44,862 bases of DNA, taken from positions 1-44,862 of the IMG/VR virus record IMGVR_UViG_3300035681_000038; one strand, given 5' to 3'. Shown here in pieces: positions 34,796-43,484 of this stretch. The stretch comes from a virus. Positions within the stretch are counted from its first letter, which is position 1. The number at the start of each line of letters is the position of its first letter. The translations under genes and the position numbers were made by a program. The notes under the pieces are model-generated. The model searched no databases and was not told where the DNA came from. It saw nothing but the letters and a program-made list of their open reading frames with translations.

Positions 34796-37312
34796 TCAAA
34801 AAGCAAAGAACTCACTGATTGCTTCTTCATCTTCGCTGTATAATGTCCAGTTTAGTGCTTCATAAAAGTGCTTGAGTTTCTTTTCTAACTCAGCATCCCA
34901 GATACGGTTACGGTCAATATACTGATTGATAAAGTCCATAACAATCTTGGGGTCTTTACCATCATCCTTGAACGCAAGTCCATCCAAGCCAAATGGATTA
35001 CTTTTTACATATGCCCATTTGATTTTTCCGCCGCTCATAATGGGTTCTGTTTCTGTAAGATTATATCTCTTTAGCATATCGTTATATGCGAGAGCAGCCT
35101 TACACTGAGCAGTAGAACCATCAACGAAATGAAATAGTTCTCTATCCTTGGGATTGAAATCTGTCTTGGCGTCGGTATTGGCGATGAACCGAACAGAAGT
35201 ATTCTTGGCAATGTCTTCAAGGTTGAACGACTTCATAGACGACTTGAAGTCCAGAATCTTCTTATCCAGTTGCTTCTTGTCTGTACCACGCAATATGTCT
35301 TCCAGCACCGAACTCATAAAATCTCTGAACTTCTTGGGGTAACTTGAACGCACAACGTCCAGACCCTTGATTTCAATGTCGTTGGTGTCCTTACCCAGTT
35401 CCATATTATACACCTTGAGCATTGCATAACGCTTCTTGACTATCCAGAATGCGGCTTGAGCAACAACGTCGGGAGCAATCTTGATGCGATTGTCTGTGCT
35501 ATTGAACATCTTTACCATCATCACCTTGTAAAAGTCATTCAAGCCGTCAGCAACCTCATTGATAGTATTGATGGCATATGGCTTGATGTCTATTATCTTC
35601 TCGTGCTTGGCAAGAGAGTTGATGTCAAGATACAGCGAGTCAGTATCAATATAGATTACATAGTCCTTGTCTTTTGTATCGCAGCGTTTGTTGAAGCGGG
35701 CATTTACAAACTTGGCACTGGTCTTGATGATTTCCTGTCCAGTAAGTGTAACAGCGGCGGCATTATCAAGATCATAGAATCTGAAAATGGGAAGACCAAG
35801 AACACCATACAACGAGTTAAGCAAAATCTTCTGCACTTGCTGACGACGCTTCCAGAATGCAGTAGCCGCCTTGTCTCCACTATCAGACGCTTCTTTCATC
35901 TTGTTCTTGTATTCTACACGTTCAGCAAACCACTTCTTTAGAATATCTGGAATACAACCAATCTTTTTCTGATCATATACCACCCCGTTGGCACTTACAG
36001 ACAGGTTGTTTTCCGCAAAGAACGTGTTGAGTTGCTTGTATGTATATTTGTCGTCGGCAAAATCAACAACATCTTCTGTCTGCTTGGCAAACTTCTCCGC
36101 ACTCCAGTTATTGATTACTGCCATCTTGGTCTCTGGAGAGATGTTGATGCTCATGATCACGCTGGGATACAGCGAGTTGATGTCGGCAGAACATACCCAA
36201 TCATATCGACCAGGTACAGGATCTTTTACATACGCACCAACAAATCCTTCTTCACTATCATCCTCGTCGTCTCCAACAGAGTCTTCGTCATCTTTTTGTT
36301 GTGGCTTGTTTGGAGCAACAAGTTTCTTGCGGCGAAGATATGTAAGCAACGCACCTTCAAGAATCTTGCTGGAAATGCTGAATTCTTCATAACCCGTGTG
36401 ACAAACGTGGCAGATGCTCTGAGCAAGGTCAATGAACTGCAACTTGTCATTCATCTTGCGAACAAGCACAATGTCGTGCAAGTTATACTCAATAAACTTG
36501 TTGATGTCGGTCTTCTTCAAGTTGTCCAGAGAACCATCATAATCAACCTTACCAACACCCAGTTCTTCCTTGGCGACAGTATCAAGACGATAGTTGGGCA
36601 AGTTCTTCTGGCTATATTTCTTATACAGCAAGATATAGTCCAGCGTATTCACGCCAGCGATGGTCATCTTGTTCTTGAACTTGTTGAAATAGCAAACTCC
36701 GATGGGAGACAACTGCCCAGCAGTTTCTTCATCAAACACTTTGAGCAGTCGAGCGTGAAGATAAGGAAAGTCAAAGCCGTCAATGTTCCATCCAGTAGCA
36801 ATAGTAGGATTGACTTCTCTCCACTTGGTCAAGAACGCCTTGAGCAAATCTTGTTCGTGCAGATACGCAGTTACTTCTGCACCGTGCATTACGCCATCTT
36901 TTACAACACCATCTTCATCAAGAACAAAGCAATAGTATTTGTTATTTGCTACATCGCACAACGCAATAGCAGTAATCTTCTGCACAGGATTTTCCACGTT
37001 GGGATATCCGCCAGTAGAATCCACTTCAATGTCAAGCACCGCAAGACGATGGTTGGATGATACATCATCGCTGCTTCCATAAACATCTATCAGAAAACGA
37101 GTTTCAACAGGAACATCCGACTCAAGCAACGAAGAATCTCGCGGATTGAACTTCTCAACTCGCTCAAGTTCTTGACCATAAATGGACTTATATTTTCCGC
37201 CCTTCTTCTTTTTATACGCATATGGCACATACTTCACTCTGGCATAACCATTTTGGTCATCCCAAACGTGCACAAAGTTGGCCTTGCGATCATAGAATAT
37301 GGCTTGATACAT
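34796..37312 (-). CDS. 43: Family B DNA polymerase, T4 gp43-like, 838 aa
   Basis: Replicative polymerase with proofreading. The exonuclease domain shows LAVLDIEVDSTGGYP (Exo I), GWNIDGFDFPYLHARL (Exo II) and YNLHDIVLVRKM (Exo III). The polymerase shows SADINSLYPSVIMSINIS (motif A), QKILLNSLYGVLGL (motif B) and YVIYIDTDSLYLDI (motif C). The C-terminus ends EAISEFFAF, a clamp-binding-type tail. Length is slightly below T4 gp43 (898). The -10 box is 7 nt upstream, so the mRNA is predicted leaderless. No intron or frameshift is visible. Confidence 0.96.
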   Translation of the reverse strand: MYQAIFYDRKANFVHVWDDQNGYARVKYVPYAYKKKKGGKYKSIYGQELERVEKFNPRDSSLLESDVPVETRFLIDVYGSSDDVSSNHRLAVLDIEVDSTGGYPNVENPVQKITAIALCDVANNKYYCFVLDEDGVVKDGVMHGAEVTAYLHEQDLLKAFLTKWREVNPTIATGWNIDGFDFPYLHARLLKVFDEETAGQLSPIGVCYFNKFKNKMTIAGVNTLDYILLYKKYSQKNLPNYRLDTVAKEELGVGKVDYDGSLDNLKKTDINKFIEYNLHDIVLVRKMNDKLQFIDLAQSICHVCHTGYEEFSISSKILEGALLTYLRRKKLVAPNKPQQKDDEDSVGDDEDDSEEGFVGAYVKDPVPGRYDWVCSADINSLYPSVIMSINISPETKMAVINNWSAEKFAKQTEDVVDFADDKYTYKQLNTFFAENNLSVSANGVVYDQKKIGCIPDILKKWFAERVEYKNKMKEASDSGDKAATAFWKRRQQVQKILLNSLYGVLGLPIFRFYDLDNAAAVTLTGQEIIKTSAKFVNARFNKRCDTKDKDYVIYIDTDSLYLDINSLAKHEKIIDIKPYAINTINEVADGLNDFYKVMMVKMFNSTDNRIKIAPDVVAQAAFWIVKKRYAMLKVYNMELGKDTNDIEIKGLDVVRSSYPKKFRDFMSSVLEDILRGTDKKQLDKKILDFKSSMKSFNLEDIAKNTSVRFIANTDAKTDFNPKDRELFHFVDGSTAQCKAALAYNDMLKRYNLTETEPIMSGGKIKWAYVKSNPFGLDGLAFKDDGKDPKIVMDFINQYIDRNRIWDAELEKKLKHFYEALNWTLYSEDEEAISEFFAF

Positions 37313-37319
37313 ACCAAAA

Positions 37320-37347
37320 ACTCTAACAGAATAGATACAATTGTCAA
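37320..37347 (-). promoter_or_regulatory. Sigma70-like promoter giving a leaderless DNA polymerase mRNA
   Basis: TTGACA (37342-37347), 16-bp spacer, TAGAGT (37320-37325), 7 nt before the ATG at 37312. Confidence 0.72.
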
Positions 37348-37397
37348 GGTTTAATACGAATAGTACGATCTACAGTATACCACAAATTTTCACGCAA

Positions 37398-38642
37398 TTA
37401 TTGTACTCCGATACGTCGTGGTTCTATGTCGTGTTTTTTGTATATTATACACAGCTTATCATTAGAATAAAACTCTATTTTGTCAACCATAGATATCACA
37501 TCAGGATTAATTTTATTGTTAAACTCCATAGATCGTGCTTGTATAGCCTTAAATACTTTTATAGTATTTAATGCAACGTGCAGATCTTCTATGGCATATA
37601 CTCCTCCAGCATTCAGCGTACAAAATAATTCATTGAAAGAAATTATATGATGTTCGTGAACATGACTACCGTCATCTAATATAAAATCGTACTTTTTATC
37701 TCGTAAACTTCTTAGAAAAGAAGGATCTGATTGATCACCAATTTTTATTTTTATCGTGTCACTTTCCAACTCACTCTTTTTAAATCTATTCTCATTAATA
37801 TCTATTCCGGTAATATTACACTTTTTGTCAAAATAATCGTCCCACATCTTCAAAGAACTTCCAAAACTAACACCAATCTCAAGCATATCTTGTATGTTTC
37901 TATTTTTTAATATTTTTTGATAATGTTCTACATATCCATGTCCCTTGATACCATTTTTTGGCAAAATACTATTTGGAACTTTTTTATCTGTATTGTATTT
38001 TTCTGCCAATACCATCAAATTTCTTCCAATCTTGGTGTTATTTTTTTGTATCGTAGTTGCTGCATTGTATCCGTGAACAATAAGTTTTACCAAATTTTTT
38101 GGAAGCTCGAATGATTTTTTAACAATAGAATAAAATTTATCGTGCTGTTCAGTCATTAACCATATTTCTGGAGTTTCTTGGCACAACGATAAAAACATGG
38201 AAGGAGACCTGTCGGTATATATTCTGCCCATATATTCTTCACCCGTATGCATATCTACTTTTGTAGGTTGCGCGAATAATAAAAATTTTTTGTACTTTTC
38301 AATATGTTTTAAATAACTTTCGTGTATCGATTGAACATAATTATTTTCCATATAATCGTCACAGTCGTGTCTAGTTTGTATGTTATATCCTTCTGCGAGT
38401 ATAATTTGTTTATAGCTACTTTGGTTGCAAACGACATTAACTTTAGAATTGTTTTTAATAAATTCTTTTTTAATCATTTCCGCGTGCTTTGGTATTTGTT
38501 GATTCGTCGTAATATATAATGTAAAATCTTTATTAGACTGAGCGCATATTGACGGTATAAAAAATTTTCTCATGGGTATAAAATACCGCATAAACAGCTT
38601 GTCATCTGCGAAGTTACATCTAGTTACAATTGCGTGTTTCAT
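37398..38642 (-). CDS. Fusion of glycosyltransferase and SAM methyltransferase, 414 aa
   Basis: The N-terminal part (about 1-190) is the putative rhamnosyltransferase type: KHAIVTRCNFADD, IQTRHDCDDYM (DxDD-like site) and FLLFAQPTKVDMHTGEEY. It is paralogous to the next gene upstream. The C-terminal part (about 215-395) is a class I methyltransferase of the MycE/CmcI group: DMLEIGVSFGSSLKMWDDYF, GIDINENRF, DQSDPSFLRSL, FILDDGSHVHEH and GGVYAIEDLH. It probably adds and then O-methylates a sugar. Its ATG overlaps the previous stop by 4 bp. No clear terminator or promoter separates it from the polymerase gene. Confidence 0.82.
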   Translation of the reverse strand: MKHAIVTRCNFADDKLFMRYFIPMRKFFIPSICAQSNKDFTLYITTNQQIPKHAEMIKKEFIKNNSKVNVVCNQSSYKQIILAEGYNIQTRHDCDDYMENNYVQSIHESYLKHIEKYKKFLLFAQPTKVDMHTGEEYMGRIYTDRSPSMFLSLCQETPEIWLMTEQHDKFYSIVKKSFELPKNLVKLIVHGYNAATTIQKNNTKIGRNLMVLAEKYNTDKKVPNSILPKNGIKGHGYVEHYQKILKNRNIQDMLEIGVSFGSSLKMWDDYFDKKCNITGIDINENRFKKSELESDTIKIKIGDQSDPSFLRSLRDKKYDFILDDGSHVHEHHIISFNELFCTLNAGGVYAIEDLHVALNTIKVFKAIQARSMEFNNKINPDVISMVDKIEFYSNDKLCIIYKKHDIEPRRIGVQ

Positions 38643-39253
38643 ATTTTTTTATCTATACCGGATATTTTTGATGATTTATTGTTGTCGTGTATTACTAGTT
38701 TTACGTATCCAGTCTCTATTGAAATCACTTTTGACACAAATTTAGGAAACTGACCGTGATATGTGTGTAATATATGTTTGTTTGGTGTTCTCTGGCATAA
38801 CGTGAGAAACATAGATGTACAGTTATCTGGATACGTTTTTGTAGTATATTCCTCTCCAGTATTAAAATCGAGTTTTGTTGGCTGGGCGTGAATCAGAAAC
38901 TCATCATATTTTTCTATATTCTCATTATAAATTTCTTGTATTTTTTGAATATATTTGGGATCCATATAATCGTCGCAATCGTGACGGGTCTGAATGTTAT
39001 AGCCGTTGCCGATTACATAGTTTCCAAAATCGCTTAACGTTGTATCTACATCTATTCCACTTTCTTTAAACTCTTGATGTATTAGTTCTTGATGATGTGG
39101 ATACTTTTCATTGTTGGTATTAAAAAACAATTTAAAGTTTTTGCAAATTTGTTTTTTTACCGAAGGTATGAACGTATTTTTCATTACTTCAAAATATTTC
39201 CTGAATAATCCATCGTCTACAAAGTTACATCGACTGAGGATTATATGTTTCAT
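38639..39253 (-). CDS. Putative rhamnosyltransferase-like glycosyltransferase, 204 aa
   Basis: KHIILSRCNFVDDGLFRKYF, IQTRHDCDDYMDPKYIQKIQ and FLIHAQPTKLDFNTGEEY align with the N-terminal half of the downstream fusion gene, so the pair is a tandem duplication. The putative nucleotide-sugar site is HDCDD. It is shorter than usual family members (about 250-300 aa). It overlaps both neighbours by 4 bp. The sugar and acceptor are unknown. Confidence 0.75.
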   Translation of the reverse strand: MKHIILSRCNFVDDGLFRKYFEVMKNTFIPSVKKQICKNFKLFFNTNNEKYPHHQELIHQEFKESGIDVDTTLSDFGNYVIGNGYNIQTRHDCDDYMDPKYIQKIQEIYNENIEKYDEFLIHAQPTKLDFNTGEEYTTKTYPDNCTSMFLTLCQRTPNKHILHTYHGQFPKFVSKVISIETGYVKLVIHDNNKSSKISGIDKKI

Positions 39254-39942
39254 AGTTTATTGTTCTGCTTGACTATGAACTTGGCAATATCCGTTTTCAG
39301 CAAATCGCAATTTGGTATAACACAATGACCACCAATCTTTCCATCCTCGTGCTTCAGATTATATCGTGCATATTGCGGAAATCCTAACTTTTCATATCCT
39401 ATATTGTATGTCCGATTTGATTTTATATACACCATGTCAAAATCAAGATTATGCTTCTTACAGAAGTTGTATATCTCCTTTTCCGCGATTATATTAAGCC
39501 CGTATAAAGTCGTACAATACAACTTCATGACTTCAAGTGATTCTTGGCTGTCGTGTTCTTCAACGGCGACACCGACTTCGTTGAAGTACTTTACCAAATA
39601 TTCGCATCTTGGAGCCAAATATTTGACAAACGTTTTTAAACTCTGTTCCAAGTGTGGATGTATGCCACGTACCGGAGAATAGTATGCTTTACATTTCTTA
39701 GCGGTTTTCATCGGAACCGTGCTATGAATAACAGTATACGTTGGCTTATACAACTTCTTATATTTTTTAACTTCACGCACAAACTCTTTGCTGTATGGGA
39801 AGCAGATATGCATTACATTCACATCTTTTACATCTATGGATTGGTTATAATCGACGGAATATACTTCATACTTTTCTTTAAGTATATTATACATAGACTT
39901 TCCTATTTCTCCAAACCCTACTATTAGTTCAATGTTTTTCAT
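39250..39942 (-). CDS. NAD-binding, nucleotide-sugar-dehydrogenase-like protein, 230 aa
   Basis: The N-terminal Rossmann motif is ELIVGFGEIGKSMYNIL (GxGxxG). VNVMHICFPYS, YTVIHSTVPMKTAK and SPVRGIHPHL then match the UDP-glucose/UDP-ManNAc dehydrogenase order, and GKIGGHCVIPNCDLLK is the GGHC(I/V)P block. It is only half the length of a full dehydrogenase and lacks the C-terminal domain and the catalytic FGGxCxPKD cysteine context. It may be a reductase or a regulatory remnant. It is in the glycosylation operon with 4-bp overlaps. Confidence 0.72.
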   Translation of the reverse strand: MKNIELIVGFGEIGKSMYNILKEKYEVYSVDYNQSIDVKDVNVMHICFPYSKEFVREVKKYKKLYKPTYTVIHSTVPMKTAKKCKAYYSPVRGIHPHLEQSLKTFVKYLAPRCEYLVKYFNEVGVAVEEHDSQESLEVMKLYCTTLYGLNIIAEKEIYNFCKKHNLDFDMVYIKSNRTYNIGYEKLGFPQYARYNLKHEDGKIGGHCVIPNCDLLKTDIAKFIVKQNNKL

Positions 39943-41687
39943 AAAATTCCATCTTCATTTCTATTTAAGAAATATTCGAATATATCCTTGTATACCGATT
40001 CTTCTACATTGTCAATCTGCAATAAACCAATACTATTTAATTTTATGCAATTTGCAATATCTAATTTTTTTAATATTTTATGTCTAAACTTATAATTTCT
40101 TCCTTCTTTCTCTCCGTGCCATTCGTGAATGAATCCACCCTTTATACAGGTTACCGATTCGTTCACATAAGCATATATCTTTTCTTTCCAGGCTGTATAT
40201 TCTGTGTGGGACTTACCACTTAAGTTTTTAAACACGGGCCTATCATTTATACAGTTTTCAAACAACGAATATAAAAATAATGTGTCTCCTCCTCCAACGG
40301 CACAATACGGATATAATCCCCCGTGTTTCCAAAATTCTCTATTTGCTGCCCATGCACCACCGGGATGACCCTCGTTTGTCTTAGTCGGACCACCCGCGTG
40401 GATGTTTCCCAATGTATTTTTTATAATACCACCATATCTGTTTGTCAGGTTTCCAGTTTGATACATTTGTACCAACTTATACTTTGTTAGTGCGTTGGAA
40501 GTATCTATATACCATTTTTTATTTGTAAAAATAAGGTCGGTGTCTATCCACGCAATCTTTGTAAAATGTTCTGGTATATATTTTTCCAATAAATTTAATG
40601 CAGCTTCTTTTTGAAAACAAATATTATTTCTATTTACCTTGATCTGTATAAATCCATCCATATCCGTAGTTTCAAATTTATCCGTAAGTGACAGTTCTAT
40701 TCCATATAAAGGAACGCCGTCATATTTCATTCTTCCCAGAAATCTGTAAAAATTATTTTTTGGATGCTCAAACCCGCACCAATTATAATAGCAGCACATT
40801 ACTGCCATATCATTGTGTACGTGCGATTCGTTCATTTTTAATTTTCCATCATTTCCTAACCCATATATCGTGAAAGTATCGATGGGTTTTTCATTTTTTT
40901 TCGAGATTACATAATTCAATTCGCCGAACAATTGAATAGTGCTATAATTTTCAGTGAATAAATATTCTGGATTTGGCCATACGTCGTGTGCACGTAAGTC
41001 ATATATCATATTAGAATATTTATCTTTTGTGGAAGATATTGAATTTGGTCGCAACTGTTTAGACAAATTGTTTTCGTGATATCTTCTATAAAATAATGGA
41101 TCTTCTATTTTATGGACCGGAATAGATTGAGCCGCACATCGTTCCGAGAATTCTGCATCTGCCGCGCATGTCCACGGACGAAATCCATTCATATCAATCA
41201 ATAGTTGTTTTTTTATACCAAAACATCCGTGGGAATATATTGACGATTTACTCAAATTTTTATCACCAGAAAAATTTTTTCCGTGGTCAAAATTATAAAA
41301 TTTATATTTTACAATATCATTCTGCAACAATGCTTCGTTTATTTTTTTTATCGAATCTGGCATCATTACGTCGTCCGAATCAAAAAATAAAATATTTTTA
41401 TATTTTGCCTTTTTAAGTAAAGTATTTCTTATTATATATGGACCAACATTTTTTGAAAAATAAAATATTTTAATACAACTATTTTTAAAAATTTTATGGC
41501 TGTTCAAAAACACTAACGTCTCATTGCAATTGTCTATACCTAGTAATATTTCGAAAGAATCGCACCTCTTCGCCGAAATAATTATGGAATCAATACATTC
41601 CTCCAAAAATTTTGTATTTTTGTAGGTAGGAATTACGATTGATACCTCGTATCTTTTTTTTATAACATTATGTAACCATTTAAACAT
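39939..41687 (-). CDS. Two-domain glycosyltransferase (GT2 plus second GT-A-like domain), 582 aa
   Basis: The N-terminal GT2 domain (about 1-210) shows VSIVIPTYKNTKFLEECI, ILFFDSDDVMMPDSI (DxD-type) and GFRPWTCAADAEFSERC. The C-terminal domain (about 260-520) shows GVPLYGIELSLTD, KIAWIDTDLIFTN (second DxD), HPGGAWAANREFW and GGGDTLFLYSLF, as in GT-A enzymes that act on surface sugars. It opens the four-gene glycan block next to the Thr/Pro-repeat protein (41689). It is probably cytoplasmic with no membrane span. Acceptor unknown. Confidence 0.82.
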   Translation of the reverse strand: MFKWLHNVIKKRYEVSIVIPTYKNTKFLEECIDSIIISAKRCDSFEILLGIDNCNETLVFLNSHKIFKNSCIKIFYFSKNVGPYIIRNTLLKKAKYKNILFFDSDDVMMPDSIKKINEALLQNDIVKYKFYNFDHGKNFSGDKNLSKSSIYSHGCFGIKKQLLIDMNGFRPWTCAADAEFSERCAAQSIPVHKIEDPLFYRRYHENNLSKQLRPNSISSTKDKYSNMIYDLRAHDVWPNPEYLFTENYSTIQLFGELNYVISKKNEKPIDTFTIYGLGNDGKLKMNESHVHNDMAVMCCYYNWCGFEHPKNNFYRFLGRMKYDGVPLYGIELSLTDKFETTDMDGFIQIKVNRNNICFQKEAALNLLEKYIPEHFTKIAWIDTDLIFTNKKWYIDTSNALTKYKLVQMYQTGNLTNRYGGIIKNTLGNIHAGGPTKTNEGHPGGAWAANREFWKHGGLYPYCAVGGGDTLFLYSLFENCINDRPVFKNLSGKSHTEYTAWKEKIYAYVNESVTCIKGGFIHEWHGEKEGRNYKFRHKILKKLDIANCIKLNSIGLLQIDNVEESVYKDIFEYFLNRNEDGIL

Positions 41688-41688
41688 A

Positions 41689-42474
41689 TTAAATACTATA
41701 TGGGGGACTTTCCGTTGGAGTCGTTGTTGGCGTGTTTGTTGGTGTCGCCGTAGATGTTGCCGTGGGCGTTTTTGTTGGAGTTGTTGTTGCAGTAACAGTA
41801 ATCGTTGGTGTCGTAGTATTTGTTGGCGTTGTAGTAGGTGTGCCGGTAATTGTCGGAGTGACCGTTAGTGTTGGCGTTAGAGAAGATCCTGGTGTGGGTG
41901 TGACACTCTTTGTGGGAGTATTTGACGGAGTTCCTGTTGGAAATGGAGTAGGCGTTGGCGTCGGGTTTGACGTTGAAGTTGGAGTTAACGTTGGAGTTAT
42001 AGTCGGCGTAGGAGTTCTTGTTGGTGTATGAGTTGGAGTATGTGTCGGACTTGTTGTTACACTAACAGTTACAGTAGCAGTTACGGTGGGAGTTGGTGTA
42101 TTTGTTCTGGTCTGAGTAGGCGTTGGTGTCACTGTGCGAGTGACACTTGGTGTGGGAGTAGGTTGCAGAAATAGTATTGATTTTTTACTGACCAACTTCC
42201 AACCAGTATTTGCGACGTTGGATGTAGTTTTAACATATACATAAGAACCTGTATCTGCCTGTCTCAACAAACCTATATCGGCTAATACTCTAAGATAAAA
42301 AGGATATTCCGTTTTTGTAAAAAATACATTTTCCCATGCACCATTGTGATTTGACCCAGAATAATTTATTCTATAAAAAGAACCAGTTTTAAAAAACAAT
42401 GCATCTTTAGGGGCATATATAATTCCCTCTGGGTTTCCATCTGATGGTGGATTTCTTTTTATAAAAAGGCTCAT
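41689..42474 (-). CDS. Fibre-like protein with long Thr/Pro repeat tail, 261 aa
   Basis: Residues 1-105 form a folded domain ([20 protein letters not shown], then [19 protein letters not shown]). From about 106 it is repeats of the type TPTPT, TxTPT and TVTxT with almost only T, P, V, S and N, like a mucin. The stop is 1 bp from the start of the glycosyltransferase operon, so it is transcribed with it. Its many threonines make it a candidate O-glycosylation target of those enzymes; this is an inference. The antisense frame is open only because of the repeat. Confidence 0.78.
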   Translation of the reverse strand: MSLFIKRNPPSDGNPEGIIYAPKDALFFKTGSFYRINYSGSNHNGAWENVFFTKTEYPFYLRVLADIGLLRQADTGSYVYVKTTSNVANTGWKLVSKKSILFLQPTPTPSVTRTVTPTPTQTRTNTPTPTVTATVTVSVTTSPTHTPTHTPTRTPTPTITPTLTPTSTSNPTPTPTPFPTGTPSNTPTKSVTPTPGSSLTPTLTVTPTITGTPTTTPTNTTTPTITVTATTTPTKTPTATSTATPTNTPTTTPTESPPYSI

Positions 42475-42492
42475 TCTGTATTATTATAACTA

Positions 42493-42741
42493 TCAAGAGG
42501 TGGTCAAAAAACGCCGTTCTTTTACCCCCATAGTATATAAATTTAGCCTATTCCATTTACCGCAGTGCGGACAATTTGATATATACCTGTTTTTATCTGG
42601 TATATAGTCGCTTGTAGCAAATGTTAAATTACAGTTTCCACATACCACGTTTATCTTTGTGCGTGGATATAATGATACTATTGGCTTGTCTATATGCTTT
42701 GCCAAACAGGTATCGTTGGAATTAATAATGATTTTAATCAT
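42493..42741 (-). CDS. Zinc-ribbon protein, 82 aa
   Basis: Two Cys pairs, VVCGNCNLTFAT and NCPHCGKWNRL, 20 residues apart, form a zinc ribbon. The N-terminal part is a short beta segment. It overlaps the upstream membrane protein gene by 8 bp. Nucleic-acid or protein binding is likely; no family recognised. Confidence 0.72.
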   Translation of the reverse strand: MIKIIINSNDTCLAKHIDKPIVSLYPRTKINVVCGNCNLTFATSDYIPDKNRYISNCPHCGKWNRLNLYTMGVKERRFLTTS

Positions 42742-42946
42742 CGTCTTTCTCTGATTCTTTTTCTTCAGATAAATGTGCCGGTGGATATCCTCTTAATAAT
42801 ATTGGCAGCGTATTGTTGAAAAAAGAAGATACGAGATCTATCAGTGATACATTCACTACCATAAACAAGAACGCTGTTCCAAATAAAAACACAAACTGCC
42901 AAGCACCATGCCAAGATTTAATTATTTCTGTTATTGCGTCGATCAT
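42734..42946 (-). CDS. Small membrane protein, 70 aa
   Basis: One hydrophobic segment (WQFVFLFGTAFLFMVVNVSL, about 16-35) and a strongly acidic tail (SEEKESEKDDD). It is compatible with a small inner-membrane phage protein; not enough to call a holin. It overlaps the zinc-ribbon gene. Confidence 0.65.
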   Translation of the reverse strand: MIDAITEIIKSWHGAWQFVFLFGTAFLFMVVNVSLIDLVSSFFNNTLPILLRGYPPAHLSEEKESEKDDD

Positions 42947-43006
42947 ATATAACCTATATTAGAGATCAAAATTACTTTTGACCAGTCTTTTATGCATATA
43001 AATAGA

Positions 43007-43037
43007 AAGCCGCTATGGTTTTTCACCATAGCGGCTT
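43007..43037 (-). terminator. Intrinsic terminator after the 120-aa gene
   Basis: Perfect 12-bp stem AAGCCGCTATGG/CCATAGCGGCTT with a 7-nt loop, followed on the minus strand by TCTATTTATAT. Confidence 0.85.
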
Positions 43038-43059
43038 CGCGCATAACCTTTGTTATTTA

Positions 43060-43422
43060 TTAACTAGCGGCAACATTGACCGCAGGAACAGAGGCTGGTG
43101 TAGCCTTGGTCTTCTTTTCAGACTTGACCTCGGCAACAGTAATAGCAGCCTTGGGCTCGTCGTTGAAGATAACACCAGCAGCCTTGGCAGCATCGAGGAC
43201 TTCCTTAGAAGGATTTGCCGAAGCAAACACCATCTTGGGACGACCAATAGCAGGCTTGATTTTGCCGATAGCAACGATCTGCTTGCTTTCAACTGCCTTG
43301 TTCACTCTGAAACGAAGAGTGATGTTCACGGCATCCGGATACAAGTTCTGGATGTCGTCGATAGTAAAGTGGCGGTTTGTGGGCCACTCGATGTTTATTG
43401 TATTCTTCTTTTTATTAGACAT
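43060..43422 (-). CDS. Hypothetical protein with Lys/Ala-rich tail, 120 aa
   Basis: The N-terminal domain (NTINIEWPTNRHFTIDDIQN, then ITLRFRVNKAVESKQIVAIG) looks like a small winged or RHH-like regulator, and the first half is basic. The tail is low complexity (VKSEKKTKATPASVPAVNVA). It lies 62 bp after the rIIB stop and before a strong terminator. A DNA-binding or histone-like role is possible but not shown. Confidence 0.68.
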   Translation of the reverse strand: MSNKKKNTINIEWPTNRHFTIDDIQNLYPDAVNITLRFRVNKAVESKQIVAIGKIKPAIGRPKMVFASANPSKEVLDAAKAAGVIFNDEPKAAITVAEVKSEKKTKATPASVPAVNVAAS

Positions 43423-43484
43423 AAGTTTAATATGTTAATTGTTAATTATGTTATTTGTTTTTAGTTAGTTTACCTTACCAAATT

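Noticed and set aside
36032-37060. 342-aa plus-strand ORF inside the DNA polymerase gene
   Set aside because: The polymerase frame has all catalytic motifs; the antisense product has no domain and no start signals.
41732-42031. Plus-strand ORF of V/G-rich dipeptides
   Set aside because: It is the antisense reading of the Thr/Pro repeat (ACNCCN gives G/V), not a gene.
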